Assembly (NCBI GenBank): GCA_963966185.1
Contig: CAWZYM010000157.1
Location: forward strand, 17,516-81,515
DNA length: 64,000 nucleotides
Reading direction: 5' to 3'
Origin: Rhabditoides inermis
Taxonomy: Eukaryota > Nematoda > Chromadorea > Rhabditida > Rhabditidae
Every line of letters starts with the position of its first letter. The first letter of the stretch is position 1. Positions 1-12,000 of this stretch are shown in pieces. The translations under genes and the position numbers were made by a program. Under the pieces are notes generated by a model. It worked only from the letters and a program-made list of their open reading frames with translations, had not been told where the DNA came from and searched no databases.

Positions 1-403
1 TCATGTCTTCCAGACTGATATTCGATCGTACCGAGTCTCACATCGAATGAACCGTCGATTGTTCCATTTTCCCTCGATTGCTCCTTGTGTTGAAAGACAA
101 TTATGTTTATTTGAGATTATATATTTTCTCTCTTTTTTAGCTCTTCCTGAAAATTATATTTTTCTGCACTTTCCCAATAAATTAAATTTATTTGTGGCGA
201 TATCCAGGTAACTGAGGAATTAAATGCGACCGGATTTGTGAAGCGACAGTCGCTCATTCACATATACAAATATTGGAAAGAGTACGGAGCACCTGACTGA
301 TTTGAAACGCGGGACAATGGATGCATAATCCGGATGTGTGCTCCTGGCGCGATATTGCAAAGAGCAAAGCTGCAAAGCTGCCAGCTATTGACATCGCGCG
401 AGA

Positions 404-3400
404 ATGCCGAAGAAAACGCCGTCAAAGTGAGTATTATCGATTATTCCATTATTTATATAATAATTATTATTGATTACACGAGAAGAAAGTGATACTTGGG
501 AATTGGTACTTGGGAACCGTTAAAAAAACTATTCTTATCTCTTTCTCTCTCTCTCTTCCTCTCCTACTTTTGTCAAGTCAAGTCAAGTGTTTATCCGGAA
601 TCGTTATAGCTGAATATGACAATCACAATCACAATGATAGGATAGGAAGCATACAGTGGGCCAAGATCTTATGGGCTAACGCCGGGGAAAGACAGTTGGG
701 CAGACGAGGTTAGTGGCGGAAGACGATTCTTGATCGATAATTCTCCGATACTTGATCGATATTCTTTCCATAGACCATTAGAGTACCATTGTTGATGTGA
801 CAGCGCCGGAGACTCCTTTGCTTTGCACATAGTATCTCCTCGCGCCTGAACTGCTTCCACATGAGCTACTTCCCGCCGGCTCAATGGATGTCTTGGGAAG
901 GATTCTTGTCGATGCGCCCGATCATCCGGCAGCGGCGGGGCAAAATGAAGACTCGACCGCACGCCGCGGGGAAAGAAGAAGAATTTTGTATTCCTACTTT
1001 TGTATTTTTATTTTATCACTTTAATTGTTTCTATGTGTGATTTTGATTTTGTGACGCAGGTTTTTCTGTAATAAATTCATTCATTCATTCTAGAGAATAG
1101 ATCAGTCTTTTCGAAACTTTCTTCGATTCTGATATCAAAAAGGAAATACGACCAAACACGTTTCTAACGAGGGAGATGTTATAGGTCCTCCACTCGGATT
1201 TACAATCTGAAGTCTCCATTCGAAAGATCTTGATCTTCTCAACAACATATCAAGAATTCAGCTGCCCTCGTGTCCATTAAAGTACCGTAATCTTCGTTTG
1301 AAGTTGATACCAGATTACTGTATTTTGTGATACGTATGTTGCACTATTCTTATCGGAGTGGGTCCCTAATAGTTATAGAAAATTGAAGCTTTCATAAAAA
1401 CTTTGAAATATGAGATTTCATCGATTTAGAGCCGAGTTATGGTCAAAAACGTCGATGACTGCTTCCAGCGAGTGTCTGGACTTTGAAATTTTGACTGTTA
1501 CTCGCTATGTAAAGTATGCGTAAACCGAAACGAGGGCAGCTAAGTTTTTTTAAATGATAAACAGTAGGTTGAGGGCTTTCAATTTCTACCTTATGAAGTA
1601 AATCCGAGTGGAGGACCTATAACACCTCCCTTAAGGCGTTTTCCAAGGGTTACGAAGAGACTGATCGAATAGACCGCACATTTGAATGCTATTGCAGGCC
1701 GGCGATGAAGCCTTCGCTCCTTTCTCGAGTGAAGTCGGCTGCGTCTCGGGCATCCTCCAAGGTCTCCTCCTCCAATGCTGACTCCATCTCCATGGCTGCC
1801 TCCATTGCAAAGAGTCTCGGGTTGAACGAGAAAACGGGAGAGAGGGTTCGAATGGTGCATATTTTGTAAGATGCAGCTCTCTTTTCCAGATCTGGGAATC
1901 GTTCAAGCTAGTCGCAGTCGTCCTGCCTCCGATAGTCGCTGTCATCGCCATATCCACTATGATGATTGTGCAGGTAGTATGACCCATCTCGAACTTCTCT
2001 CCGTCTCTCTCCCCTTTCCCTTTTCCTCAAGAAAGCTGCAACCACAGTAGACGTCCGATTGGAAATTGCAACTTGCAGGCGACAAATGCGCTGGTCACCT
2101 CGAACAAGATGACTCTGTACCTGCACCAGTCGACTCGCATCTCCGACCTGATCAACTCCCTCCGCAGGGAGAGGGACTTCACATGCATAGTATTCACCAG
2201 GACAGACACCCATCAGGACATTGTCAACGTGAAAGGGGAAGGGAGCAGGTGGGAGGAGGGCTGCTAGAGAGAAGCAGAGGAGTAGATAGAGGTAAATGGT
2301 ATTGCAATTCAGTGCGACGAATGACGTGGACGCGCGTCTCACTCAGCTTCGCAACGAGACTGACCAGACTGTGAAGGCTATGGCTGCGTGAGTATTGCGA
2401 GGCAAGACTTATGGTACAAATAAGAAGAAGAGTGGCCGGTTGGTCAAGTGGATAGCGTCACAGCTTGCTAAGTGAACGGTCGCTGGTTCGATTCCCCTCG
2501 TGGGCAATTGTTCTACCGAATTCCACTCCTCCCGGTGGGCCGCGATGTTCACGCCCATCTACCATGAACAGTCAGGACTCGCGCCGCACTGTTCCAGCCA
2601 AGAAGCCCCAATACCCCACTGTAGGATTGTGTGTGCTTTTAGATAACCCATCATGCTACCATTGTATGTACATGTCGGAATCAGGCTGATAAACAAACAA
2701 AAAGAAGAAAAAAAGAAATACCCAGCAAGTAATTGTTATACCATGAAGCGGGCGAGACTGACTTCGACCAATTTGACAACAAAAAAAAAACAATTTCATT
2801 TTACTCTCTCTGCCTGGTCGACCGGCGAATGGTTAATACATGACAGAACCCTATTTCAACTGCGTATGTTTCAGTACATGGTCCTCTCTCGTCACCCTAC
2901 AGTCACCCGAGGTCAGTTCACTTTGTTATATGCCTGTCTTTCTCGTTTCCCTATATTTTCTATCCGTAACGATAAAACGATATGGATGTGTTTGAGGAGC
3001 GTGGCCTGGGTCTGAATGACGCGGATACATTCGCGTACACTCTGTCGTCGTATCGGAAGAGGGTGGGACAGACAGAGGGAGGGGGCGGAGTCAGCAGCTG
3101 CACCGAGAATGTCGAGTGAGTATTCCATCATGTCTAGTGTACCTGACACGTAAGGTAAAACAAAAATAAAACAACTGAAGCATAACTAGATGTGCTGCAT
3201 ACCTTTCAGCGTGTAGGACAAATGTAATTACCGAAAAGATGACAACAATTCAGCTTGCATGTTGTTTCTATGCTCTATAATTACTTCACTCAAATATGAA
3301 GATTGAAGATGCGATTCGAAACCGCTTTCAGTTTCTACACGCCACGCATCGAGTGTCTGATGAACAACATAGCCAGGGTATTCTACGAAACAGATGAAGG

Positions 3401-4638
3401 TGTGTTGACAACTGACTCGAGTAATCTGTAGCTAGTTGTTGTCTGTTGTAATAGTAATCACTGTTACGTGACTCGAGTTATCACAAGGGTTATCAGAACA
3501 GTATTTGCAGGAGTGTTCTGGGGCGCTTTGAACGCAGTCCGATTTGCGATGCAAGCAGCAGAGACAATGGGTAACAAGGTGAAAATAGAATCATGTGTGA
3601 ATAAAATAGTAACAAATTTCAGAGAGAAGGCGGCTCTCCCTACTTTGCTGATGGCTACTACAAGAGTGTGAAGATGCGAGATATGCTACTCTGTCAGTCT
3701 TCTCTCTCTCTTTCTATCCCCCCTCTCTCTCTCCATATCTTCCAATTCTACTTCACAGACAACCAAGGAGCCACGACTCGTCTCATGGACCAAGCAGCCG
3801 CCTCGAACACCCTTGCCAAGACATACCTCGACAGGATGTTCATAGACAACGCCACCGTATTCGAGAAGATCGAGAACCTCACAGTGCAGGTTCGTACAAT
3901 GTCTAGTGGTTCGTGATTCAGAGATTCAATCACGTTCCTGTATGCAAGGCTCCGTTCCCAATCAGAGTTGCTGGTATGATATTCTTTCCATCCAGGCGCT
4001 GGCTAACGTCTCGTTCACTTCGGGCGACCGTTCGTGGGAGTGGTTCGAGCTGCTGACCACCGAGAGGAAACTGCGAGTCGAGGGCGTTAGTCACACTCCT
4101 CTCCTCCTCGACTGTGACACGCATTGCAGACGCGGGACCTGCTGATCGGCTCGATGTTGGAGTGCATAGAGGCGGCTGACGTCTCCTCCAACTCGCTCCT
4201 CGCGTCCGCTGCGTCCATCGTCGCCGTTGCCCTTCTATTGAGCATCCCCATCACTATATACTACGCTATCAAGAGCCACCAGCTCAACAAGCAAGTCAGG
4301 TGCGTGTATTCTTACTGTTTCTGTTTTGTTATATGTTGTTTTAATACGTTTTCGACTTGTTTTAGAGCGAAGATGGCGGAACTGAACCAAGAAAAAGTGA
4401 AATCGGAGCGAATCCTCTTCCAGATGATGCCGATGAAGATTGTAAAGGACTTGCAGGTAAGCGTATGTACTTGCAGGTAGGCGCTCTCCCTCTTCCTCTC
4501 TCTCTCTCTCCCTCTCTTCCAGGCCGGTCGCACTGTCGCTCCAAAGATGTTTTCCGAATGTACCGTCTACTTCTCGGATATCAAAGGATTCACAACCATA
4601 TCCCAAACGAGCACGCCTCTGGAGGTGAGTGAGGGAGA

Positions 4639-4680
<42 letters not shown>

Positions 4681-7445
4681 ATAGGAGAGAGAGAGAGATA
4701 GTTCTCTCTTAAGGTGGTGAACATGCTGAACTCTCTCTACACCACCATGGACACAGTGCTCGACCAGTACAGGGTATACAAGGTCGAGACAATTGGTGAG
4801 TGTTTATGATGTATTGGTCAGCCAGTAATTCATTTTAGCGAGAGTACTGTTACGAAACATACAGTATACAGTAGATTCAATAGTTTAAGTACCATTGCGT
4901 TTTTATCATTCAGGTGACATAAAGAGACAAAATATGGCTGTAACAAGTGGTGCAACCCTATGGCTGTAACAAGTGGTGCAACCCTATGGCTGTAACAAGT
5001 GGTGCAACCCTATGGCTGTAACAAGTGGTGCAACCCTATGGCTGTAACAAGTGGTGCAACCCTATGGCTGTAACAAGTGGTGCAACCCTATGGCTGTAAC
5101 AAGTGGTGCAACCCTATGGCTGTAACAAGTGGTGCAACCCTATGGCTGTAACAAGTGGTGCAACCCTATGGCTGTAACAAGTGGTGCAACCCTATGGCTG
5201 TAACAAGTGGTGCAACCCTATGGCTGTAACAAGTGGTGCAACCCTATGGCTGTAACAAGTGGTGCAACCCTATGGCTGTAACAAGTGGTGCAACCCTATG
5301 GCTGTAACAAGTGGTGCAACCCTATGGCTGTAACAAGTGGTGCAACCCTATGGCTGTAACAAGTGGTGCAACCCTATGGCTGTAACAAGTGGTGCAACCC
5401 TTTGGCTGTAACAAGTGGTGCAACCCTATGGCTGTAACAAGTGGTGCAACCCTATGGCTGTAACAAGTGGTGCAACCCTATGGCTGTAACAAGTGGTGCA
5501 ACCCTATGGCTGTAACAAGTGGTGCAACCCTATGGCTGTAACAAGTGGTGCAACCCTATGGCTGTAACAAGTGGTGCAACCCTATGGCTGTAACAAGTGG
5601 TGCAACCCTATGGCTGTAACAAGTGGTGCAACCCTATGGCTGTAACAAGTGGTGCAACCCTATGGCTGTAACAAGTGGTGCAACCCTATGGCTGTAACAA
5701 GTGGTGCAACCCTATGGCTGTAACAAGTGGTGCAACCCTATGGCTGTAACAAGTGGTGCAACCCTATGGCTGTAACAAGTGGTGCAACCCTATGGCTGTA
5801 ACAAGTGGTGCAACCCTATGGCTGTAACAAGTGGTGCAACCCTATGGCTGTAACAAGTGGTGCAACCCTATGGCTGTAACAAGTGGTGCAACCCTATGGC
5901 TGTAACAAGTGGTGCAACCCTATGGCTGTAACAAGTGGTGAAACCCTATGGCTGTAACAAGTGGTGCAACCCTATGGCTGTAACAAGTGGTGCAACCCTA
6001 TGGCTGTAACAAGTGGTGCAACCCTATGGCTGTAACAAGTGGTGCAACCCTATGGCTGTAACAAGTGGTGCAACCCTATGGCTGTAACAAGTGGTGCAAC
6101 CCTATGGCTGTAACAAGTGGTGCAACCCTATGGCTGTAACAAGTGGTGCAACCCTATTGCTGTAACAAGTGGTGAAACCCTATGGCTGTAACAAGTGGTG
6201 CAACCCTATGGCTGTAACAAGTGGTGCAACCCTATGGCTGTAACAAGTGGTGCAACCCTATGGCTGTAACAAGTGGTGCAACCCTATGGCTGTAACAAGT
6301 GGTGCAACCCTATGGCTGTAACAAGTGGTGCAACCCTATGGCTGTAACAAGTGGTGCAACCCTATGGCTGTAACAAGTGGTGCAACCAAATGCGTACGGA
6401 ACAAAAAACGAAACAAGAAAATATGATCTCTATAGGTTGCGGCATGATATGCATATATGTATAATGTAGAGAGTTGTGATTTGAAGACGGAAGGGTCGTT
6501 GATGGAAAAAAGTCACGAGGAAGGGAATTCCAAATTACGGAGGTTCTGCTTAGAAAAAGTGCTAGTACGGCCTGTGTGATCAAAAGAGGGAACAAGTCTA
6601 AATTCGTGATAGCCGCGAGTGCAAGATGGAATGATTGCAAAAAGCCCATGATAAGACACATGACATGAGCGCACATACACATGAGCGTTTAAAGATTGTA
6701 TCCGGACATTATTCCCGTATTATTCCCTGATCTTCAGGATGGGGTCGCTTTCGTTCTCTTGAAAAAAAGACGAGGTTTTAAGTTTTGTTTGCGCAGAAAA
6801 ATTGACAAAAATACAAACATTTTTTTCACTTTTGTACAATTTAAAAACAACAAACACAAACACGCATATTACACATGTGCCGCAATGTGTATAGTGCAAA
6901 CGAAACGTAATGTATCTCGTAAAATGAATTAGACATGGAACAATACGAGAATGTTGCAGGCGATGCGTACATGGTGGTGTCTGGTATCCCTATGCAGATC
7001 GGGGCAGATCACTTGGCCGAAGTGTGCACCATGGCACTCCATATGCTACAGGAGGTCGCTTCCATCAAGGTCAACCACTACTCTCCAACCAACCATTACT
7101 CATTATTCAAGAAAGTACATACGTTTCAGGCTTTGCTCATAATCAGGAACGAAATGTCTGTTCAATGCTTGCCTGTGCAACTTGCCAAAATATAAATATG
7201 TTGCATACACTGTAAAGCTGAAAATTGTATTGATCTTTCATCATAGGTCAATTCAGATCCCGCACCGTCCGTCGGAGACGCTGCGTATGCGGATTGGAAT
7301 CAACAGTGGTCCGGGGGCTGCGGGGATAGTGGGACTGCGAATGCCGAGATACTGCCTATTCGGAGACACTGTCAACACTGCCAGCAGAATGGAGTCGACT
7401 GGACTGCGTGAGCAAACATTCCTCTTCTCCCCCCCCTCTCACTCA

Positions 7446-7490
<45 letters not shown>

Positions 7491-7781
7491 GATGCCTCTT
7501 TCAGCGATGCGCGTCCAACTTTCCCATAACACCAACAACCATCTCATCGACCATCACTCCGATCTCGGATTCACTACGAAACTGCGAGGAGAGTTAGACA
7601 TCAAGGTAGTGAAAATGTTTCAAACAATTTACAAATTACAATATACAACTTACAAAGTACAGTACTTGTGTTATAGGGTAAGGGAGTGCAGCGCACCTAC
7701 TGGCTCGTCTCTCGTGCCGATTTCCCATTCCACGTCGATCTATCGGGAGACGATCCCGCGTTTCCGGAAGAGAACAAGTGA
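404..7781 (+). CDS. Receptor-type guanylyl cyclase with NIT-like extracellular domain, gene 1
   Basis: Predicted membrane enzyme making cGMP from GTP. I read 20 exons with consistent splice phases: 404-426, 1698-1845, 1890-1973, 2079-2248, 2313-2387, 2875-2911, 2997-3115, 3332-3399, 3511-3578, 3623-3692, 3759-3889, 3996-4085, 4130-4299, 4366-4456, 4523-4624, 4714-4795, 6960-7069, 7257-7407, 7505-7605, 7677-7781; 664 residues. Order: Ser/Lys-rich cytosolic N-terminus, TM1 (about 60-85), helical extracellular region with an RRERD motif (114-118) and an RNETD motif typical of NIT domains, TM2 (about 384-406), linker, class III cyclase (about 449-640). Catalytic features: metal Asp467 in FSDIKGFT and Asp511 in ETIGDAY, guanine-selecting Glu507 and Cys579, Asn586 and Arg590. 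The start in exon 1 (MPKKTPSK) is conserved in gene 2. Introns carry several insertions. Cyclase identity is firm; the NIT assignment rests on topology and motifs and needs a profile search. Confidence 0.9.
545..1092. mobile_element. Interspersed insertion in intron 1 of cyclase gene 1
   Basis: Intron 1 of gene 1 is 1271 bp against 261 bp in gene 2. This stretch is absent from gene 2, whose flanks join directly. It ends in a short tandem run of ATTC at 1074-1090, a tail type seen in some non-LTR retroelements. Part of it (about 585-665) resembles 28610-28690 in another intron, so it is dispersed. No coding capacity was seen, and the class is not determined. Confidence 0.55.
1171..1630. mobile_element. 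MITE-like element, 460 bp, with 33 bp terminal inverted repeats
   Basis: The left end GGGAGATGTTATAGGTCC is mirrored at the right end as GGACCTATAACACCTCCC; the match continues to about 33 bp with one difference. The paralogous intron of gene 2 lacks the element: its sequence runs from the equivalent of the left flank straight into the right flank near 15805. There is no internal coding sequence. The target duplication is unclear. Confidence 0.75.
2430..2700 (+). mobile_element. tRNA-derived SINE-like insertion
   Basis: The 5' part has a tRNA-like A box (GGTCAAGTGGATAGCG) and a perfect-looking B box (GGTTCGATTCC) about 45 bp apart, followed by a tRNA-unrelated body and an A-rich tail of AAACAAACAAAAAGAAG type. 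The cloverleaf stems do not pair well, so it is not a working tRNA. The equivalent intron of gene 2 (16738-16890) is about 320 bp shorter and lacks this segment, which supports insertion after the duplication. Confidence 0.65.
4933..6387 (+). repeat. 26 bp minisatellite, about 56 copies
   Basis: The unit GGCTGTAACAAGTGGTGC plus AACCCTAT (26 bp) repeats head to tail for 1455 bp, almost without variation. Rare variants: CCCTTT near 5400, GAAACCC near 5940 and 6172, ATTGCTG near 6157. It lies wholly in the 2164 bp intron (4796-6959) that splits the catalytic domain between the two metal-binding Asp residues. Gene 2 lacks it at the same place. Confidence 0.98.
7450..7490 (+). repeat. (CT)n tract upstream of a 3' splice site in cyclase gene 1
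   Basis: Uninterrupted CT dinucleotides end in CAG, then an acceptor at 7504. The same place in gene 2 (20882-20930) carries a longer CT tract. Similar tracts occur in many introns of the window. Confidence 0.95.
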
Positions 7782-8319
7782 TCCTCCGACACCACACATT
7801 CCACTCACATACTTATTATAATATCATAAACCACACTTTGACCACACTACACGCTACACCTCATGACCTCTTGACGATTTCTTTCTTTCTTCCACACACA
7901 AACCCACGCTCTCTCTCTCTTTCTCTTTCTTTCTCTCCCTCTCTCTCTCTCTCTCTGCCTGCATTTTCTATCACATGATCTGGGCAGCGAGAAGAGTGGT
8001 ATGAGGTATAAGAGCACGACTCTTGCATGGATGAAGCTGCAGCTCTGCCTGAGATGGCAGATCGGAAAGCGTGTACTCCGCATCATTCGGAACTCAGAGC
8101 TAGCATCGGTCTGCAACGTTATGATGTAGATGATGAAGTCACAGTGCGTTCCCATGTCAGATCAAAGATGACAACTGATTATCTTGGATTCGATACTTTG
8201 GCATGGATACTTGACGGATGTGTTCCTCCCCCTCCTTTCTGTCTCGCTCTTCTCCCTCCCTCATGGCCGCCGCGAAAACTGGTGCAAATAAAACAGTTCA
8301 TCATCTCATAAAGTCAGAA

Positions 8320-8350
8320 TCAGCGAGTTAGCCCTTGGCTAACTCGCTGA
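8320..8350. repeat. Perfect 12 bp stem hairpin
   Basis: TCAGCGAGTTAG is followed by a 7-base loop (CCCTTGG) and its exact complement CTAACTCGCTGA. It lies about 540 bp downstream of the cyclase stop codon and outside any exon I can support. Confidence 0.85.
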
Positions 8351-8422
8351 GAGAGAATGATTGGCGATCATGAATTATGAAAAAGAGAAGTATGAAAAAT
8401 TGTGTGGACAAACAAAGCTGAA

Positions 8423-8458
8423 CCTAGGGCCCTAGGCTGATCAGTGCAAGTGATCAGC
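8423..8458. repeat. Two adjacent palindromes
   Basis: CCTAGGGCCCTAGG (8423-8436) is a perfect 14 bp palindrome. It overlaps by one base an 8 bp inverted repeat GCTGATCA / TGATCAGC with a 7-base loop (8436-8458). The function is unknown. Confidence 0.8.
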
Positions 8459-8689
8459 TACTTATTGGGGGGGGGTCTGCCCTGTAGCCGCCCCACGCGG
8501 ATGGATCGCGGGCACGCGACGCGGACCTGGCGCTCTTGTTTCTATTACTCACTCCGCGTCTCTGACCATGGGAAGAGAGAGAGAAGCGGGCGACCACTTT
8601 CTGATTTCAAGTTTAAAGGAACAGTGGCGACTTAATTCTGCAACTAGCTCTCTTGAATGCGCATTACCACTCATGCAAAACATTTGCCG

Positions 8690-8760
8690 TAGGCAGGACT
8701 CGAACCGGCGAGTTCAGCGCCATAACGGCGCACACACGCATTGAGCCATATAGTAAGTGA
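8690..8760 (-). mobile_element. tRNA-like fragment (SINE head or tRNA pseudogene)
   Basis: On the - strand a B box GGTTCGAGTCC follows an A-box-like TGGCTCAATGCGT stretch and a GC-rich stem. The acceptor arms do not pair, so a working tRNA is unlikely. Confidence 0.4.
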
Positions 8761-9033
8761 ACGGTGACCTTTCGTTTGGGATTATGTTTTCTTTCGTCAT
8801 TTGTGCAGTATTGAAGAGTTCAACGGAATGGAAGTCGTGGCGGGACCAATTTTGAGTTTGAAATAAAATGTTGCAACAGTCAAATGAAACATTTGAATCG
8901 TTGTTCTTTCTCATCGTTGTTCTCGTTGTTCTTTCTCATAAATCAAGATTTAGGTTAATGTGATTCTTTCAAACATTTCGAGTCAAAAATAAGTCGCCTG
9001 TGTACCTTTCACTTTGGATGTATTTATTCCAAC

Positions 9034-12000
9034 TCAATAGAACATATAATACACACACATCAGAATGAAGTGCACAAGAGTGTACAGCGCACATGTCTTG
9101 AATCCATAACCGTGCTCCTTGTCGAGAAGCAGCGTCTCCACAGTCGCCGTCTCCTTCGAACCGTCAATCAGATAGAGGATCTGAAACAGCCAGAATGTGT
9201 CCCCTCTTCCAATCCAGACCACCCACGTTGTCCTTGCTTGTGATAGCGTAGTCGGTGGCGTGGCTGGTTCGACTCGGCTGCAGCCGCTGCCATGCACCCT
9301 CGTTCAACACCTGCAATTTCGCATCTACAAATGGTCACAAATTCAAAAAAAGTTTCGACAACTCACGTGCACTTCATTAGACTGATGAGAGGCGGGTTGG
9401 TAGTGGTTGAGACCGCATACGACCAACTGACCATACCACTCGCACACACGCACGCAGTACAGAGCCTGTGTCAAGTATTAGGAAATAAACTCCTCTCCAT
9501 TTCTCCAGTTCTGAAGGCGTGCGAATAGTGTCGTCGCATAAAAATCTCTCCGCTATTATGCATTTTCATGAAACTTGACCATGTGGGAATGGTAGACAAT
9601 ATTTTTCTCTATCATTCTGCGAAAACTGCGTTTCAAAACAATTCAAAATAAGCGACTTAGTTCTTTGACGCAAAGACCACTATCGCTGACACCGTTCTAG
9701 AACACAATATTTTTGAAAATCGATTTTCACTAGTCTATAGATAAAAATATGGCGAATACTGTTCACATGGTCATGAAATTTATTTCATGTTCCTAATACC
9801 ATGAATTGGAATCCTAATAAAACCATTAGTGCGCAAGCTCCTGGAAAATTGGAGAGGAGTTTATATCATATGTAGGGCATGGTCAGGACGCAACGCGCGA
9901 TCACGCACGTCGTCATTTCGAAACGAGAAAACGCGGCGCGTTGATTCGGGATTCTCGAATGCGAGAAACGAGCGGCGTGATTGCATGCCCATGCCACGCG
10001 CGCGAACGGCGCGCGTTGTTTCGGGATTTCTGACGTGCAACGCGTGATATCACGCTGCCGCTCATTCGAGATTCGCGAAAGCGTTAGTTCGGGATCGCGC
10101 GTCATTCCCAGACGCCTACATCCAATGCACGGCCTCCTCATTGCCTTTCTCATAAATGAGACAAATCATGTGACATTATCGAAACAAATTGCTTAATTTT
10201 CAAATTATCACGGCCCACCGGTCGCTTCTTCTCGCCAATCCCGAATGAACGCGCGGCGGCGTTGTTTCGCGATTTTCTGACGTCTCTAACTACTACGGGC
10301 GTTATTTCGGGATTCTCGAATTCGAGACTTTTGCCGCGCGATCATTTCACGCGGCGTGTTTTCGGGAAAAGCGTGGCGTGATGGAATGACGGCCACACGC
10401 CGAGACAAAATCGCGCGTGAAACAACGTCGTTGCGCCGTGAACATGCTCTAATCATATGTGATTAATTGTACTTGACATTGTTGAAATGCCTGTGCCACC
10501 TGAAGAAAAGAACCGAAGAAACAACGAGAATGTCGATGTCTCAAACGCACCTTAGGCAATTTGGCGAGGACGATCCAGCGCGCCGTATGTTCGTCGTAGC
10601 TGAAGACGTTGGTGGACGCGTTGCGCGACACATGCATGGGCACTCCGGTTGTGGAGACCCGGTGCGCACTGGCCGAGTGGCCGACGACGACGAGTCGACC
10701 GCCCACCGAGCACATCCCACACCCCACTACATCTCGCAGCGTGCACAGATGCAGCCAGCCATCCTCTGCAAACCAGCATCAACGTGTCTTTACGCAGAAG
10801 CGTCGCCCATAATTCGCGAGTGCACTCGGTCAATATTCTTCGCGACGCGGCCTACGCTCTTTCATTTAGTGACGCTGACCCCCATTTAGTGTACGCTTTC
10901 CTCCGTTTTGGAAGATAGAGATAGACAAAGAGATAAAGATAGAACGAGAAGTGGATCGAAGAGACGTATACTCGCCGCCTGGAGGATAGTTTCTGTTATT
11001 GCCAGCCGGAGTCAGTCGGCGAAACTCAGTTTAGAGCGAGAGAGACCAGACGGCGCGGGCAAAGACTCGAGTGTCGCGCGGCCTTTTGATTCGCATGTTG
11101 GTGTTGGCTTCTTTTATCGGTAACATTGTTTGAAAGCGCGCGCTTGGGTCTCCTCACGACAAAAAGGTAGATCAAATGCGACTCGAGGGTAGATCGATTT
11201 TCTACCGTGATCTGGCGATTTATCTCCCGGAAAACTTTCACTTATTCGTGTATGTTATGTCACGGCAGATAAACATTATTATAAAAATATCATACGCGTG
11301 TTGAGGGGATGGATAGTGTAGACTCGATCCGAGATGAGGGCAGCAATGTGATCGCCGTGACAGCACACCGCAGTCAGACCCGAGCTCCGCGGCTGAGTGT
11401 CCGTCAGCGGCGTCCCGACCACACTCAACAATACTATTCCAGTTTTTCATAAGCATTCCGTGCTTTTATTGCGTTTTCCTCTCTTTCAAAGGTAAGCAAC
11501 CGTCAACAAATGGAAACTCACATCTGCGTTTCGAGCACATAAATCCACTGATCAGTAGGCCCATCGCGGCGGAATAGATGAAGTCTGCAAGCGGCAAGAA
11601 CAACACTCTCGCGTAACCCTCATGCATCGTACTTGCCGCGCGTGTACATCAGGGCGTAGAGAACATCCTTGCACGAGACGAGCTTCCACGCACCGGATGT
11701 GAAGGCGGGAGGGTGCACCTGCTGCCACTCACCTACAAAGAGAACTGCTCACAGTCATAGTTTTGAACTTCGAACATGCCAAAAGATTTCCAAGGGCAAA
11801 CCTTTGTGCGTCTCGAGTCGGGCCATAGTGTCGGAGGCGAAGTATACGTGTGAGCCGTGCGCGACGGCAGTCGGCTGTCCGTTGGTGAGCAGCTTCTCGG
11901 GAGGGGCGGGCGCGTCCGTCCACCGCTCAGTCGACACCGTCCAGCCCACACTACCAACGCGGTCCCGCACACGCACTGCAGACGCCGAACGCACCATACT

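Larger units (their letters stand above)
150..7800 (+). repeat. Segmental duplication, copy 1 (guanylyl cyclase block)
   Basis: Sequence from about 150 to 7800 aligns collinearly with about 15090-21235. Similarity starts near the shared stretch TTTCCCAATAAATTA and covers upstream flank, exon 1, all later exons and most introns; it ends just after the stop codons. The non-coding stretch 1-403 is the upstream flank of the first cyclase gene; I see no separate gene in it. Copy 1 is longer because it holds three insertions and a minisatellite that copy 2 lacks. Confidence 0.85.
7782..9033. other. Intergenic stretch between cyclase gene 1 and the Kelch gene (convergent)
   Basis: No gene was supported. 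It holds CT-rich 3' flank of the cyclase gene, two strong hairpins near 8320-8458, a G run at 8466 and a tRNA-like fragment near 8690-8760. Short open frames here have no recognisable content. Confidence 0.6.

Noticed and set aside
489..713. Open frame with a signal-peptide-like start in cyclase gene 1 intron 1
   Set aside because: It crosses into the inserted repeat segment absent from the paralogue, and lacks conservation or splice support.
2433..2510. Possible tRNA gene
   Set aside because: A and B boxes are present but acceptor and T stems do not pair, and the tRNA-like part continues into a body with an A-rich tail; better explained as a SINE.
4933..6387. CRISPR-like array
   Set aside because: Units are directly adjacent without unique spacers and lie in an intron of a eukaryotic gene; it is a minisatellite.
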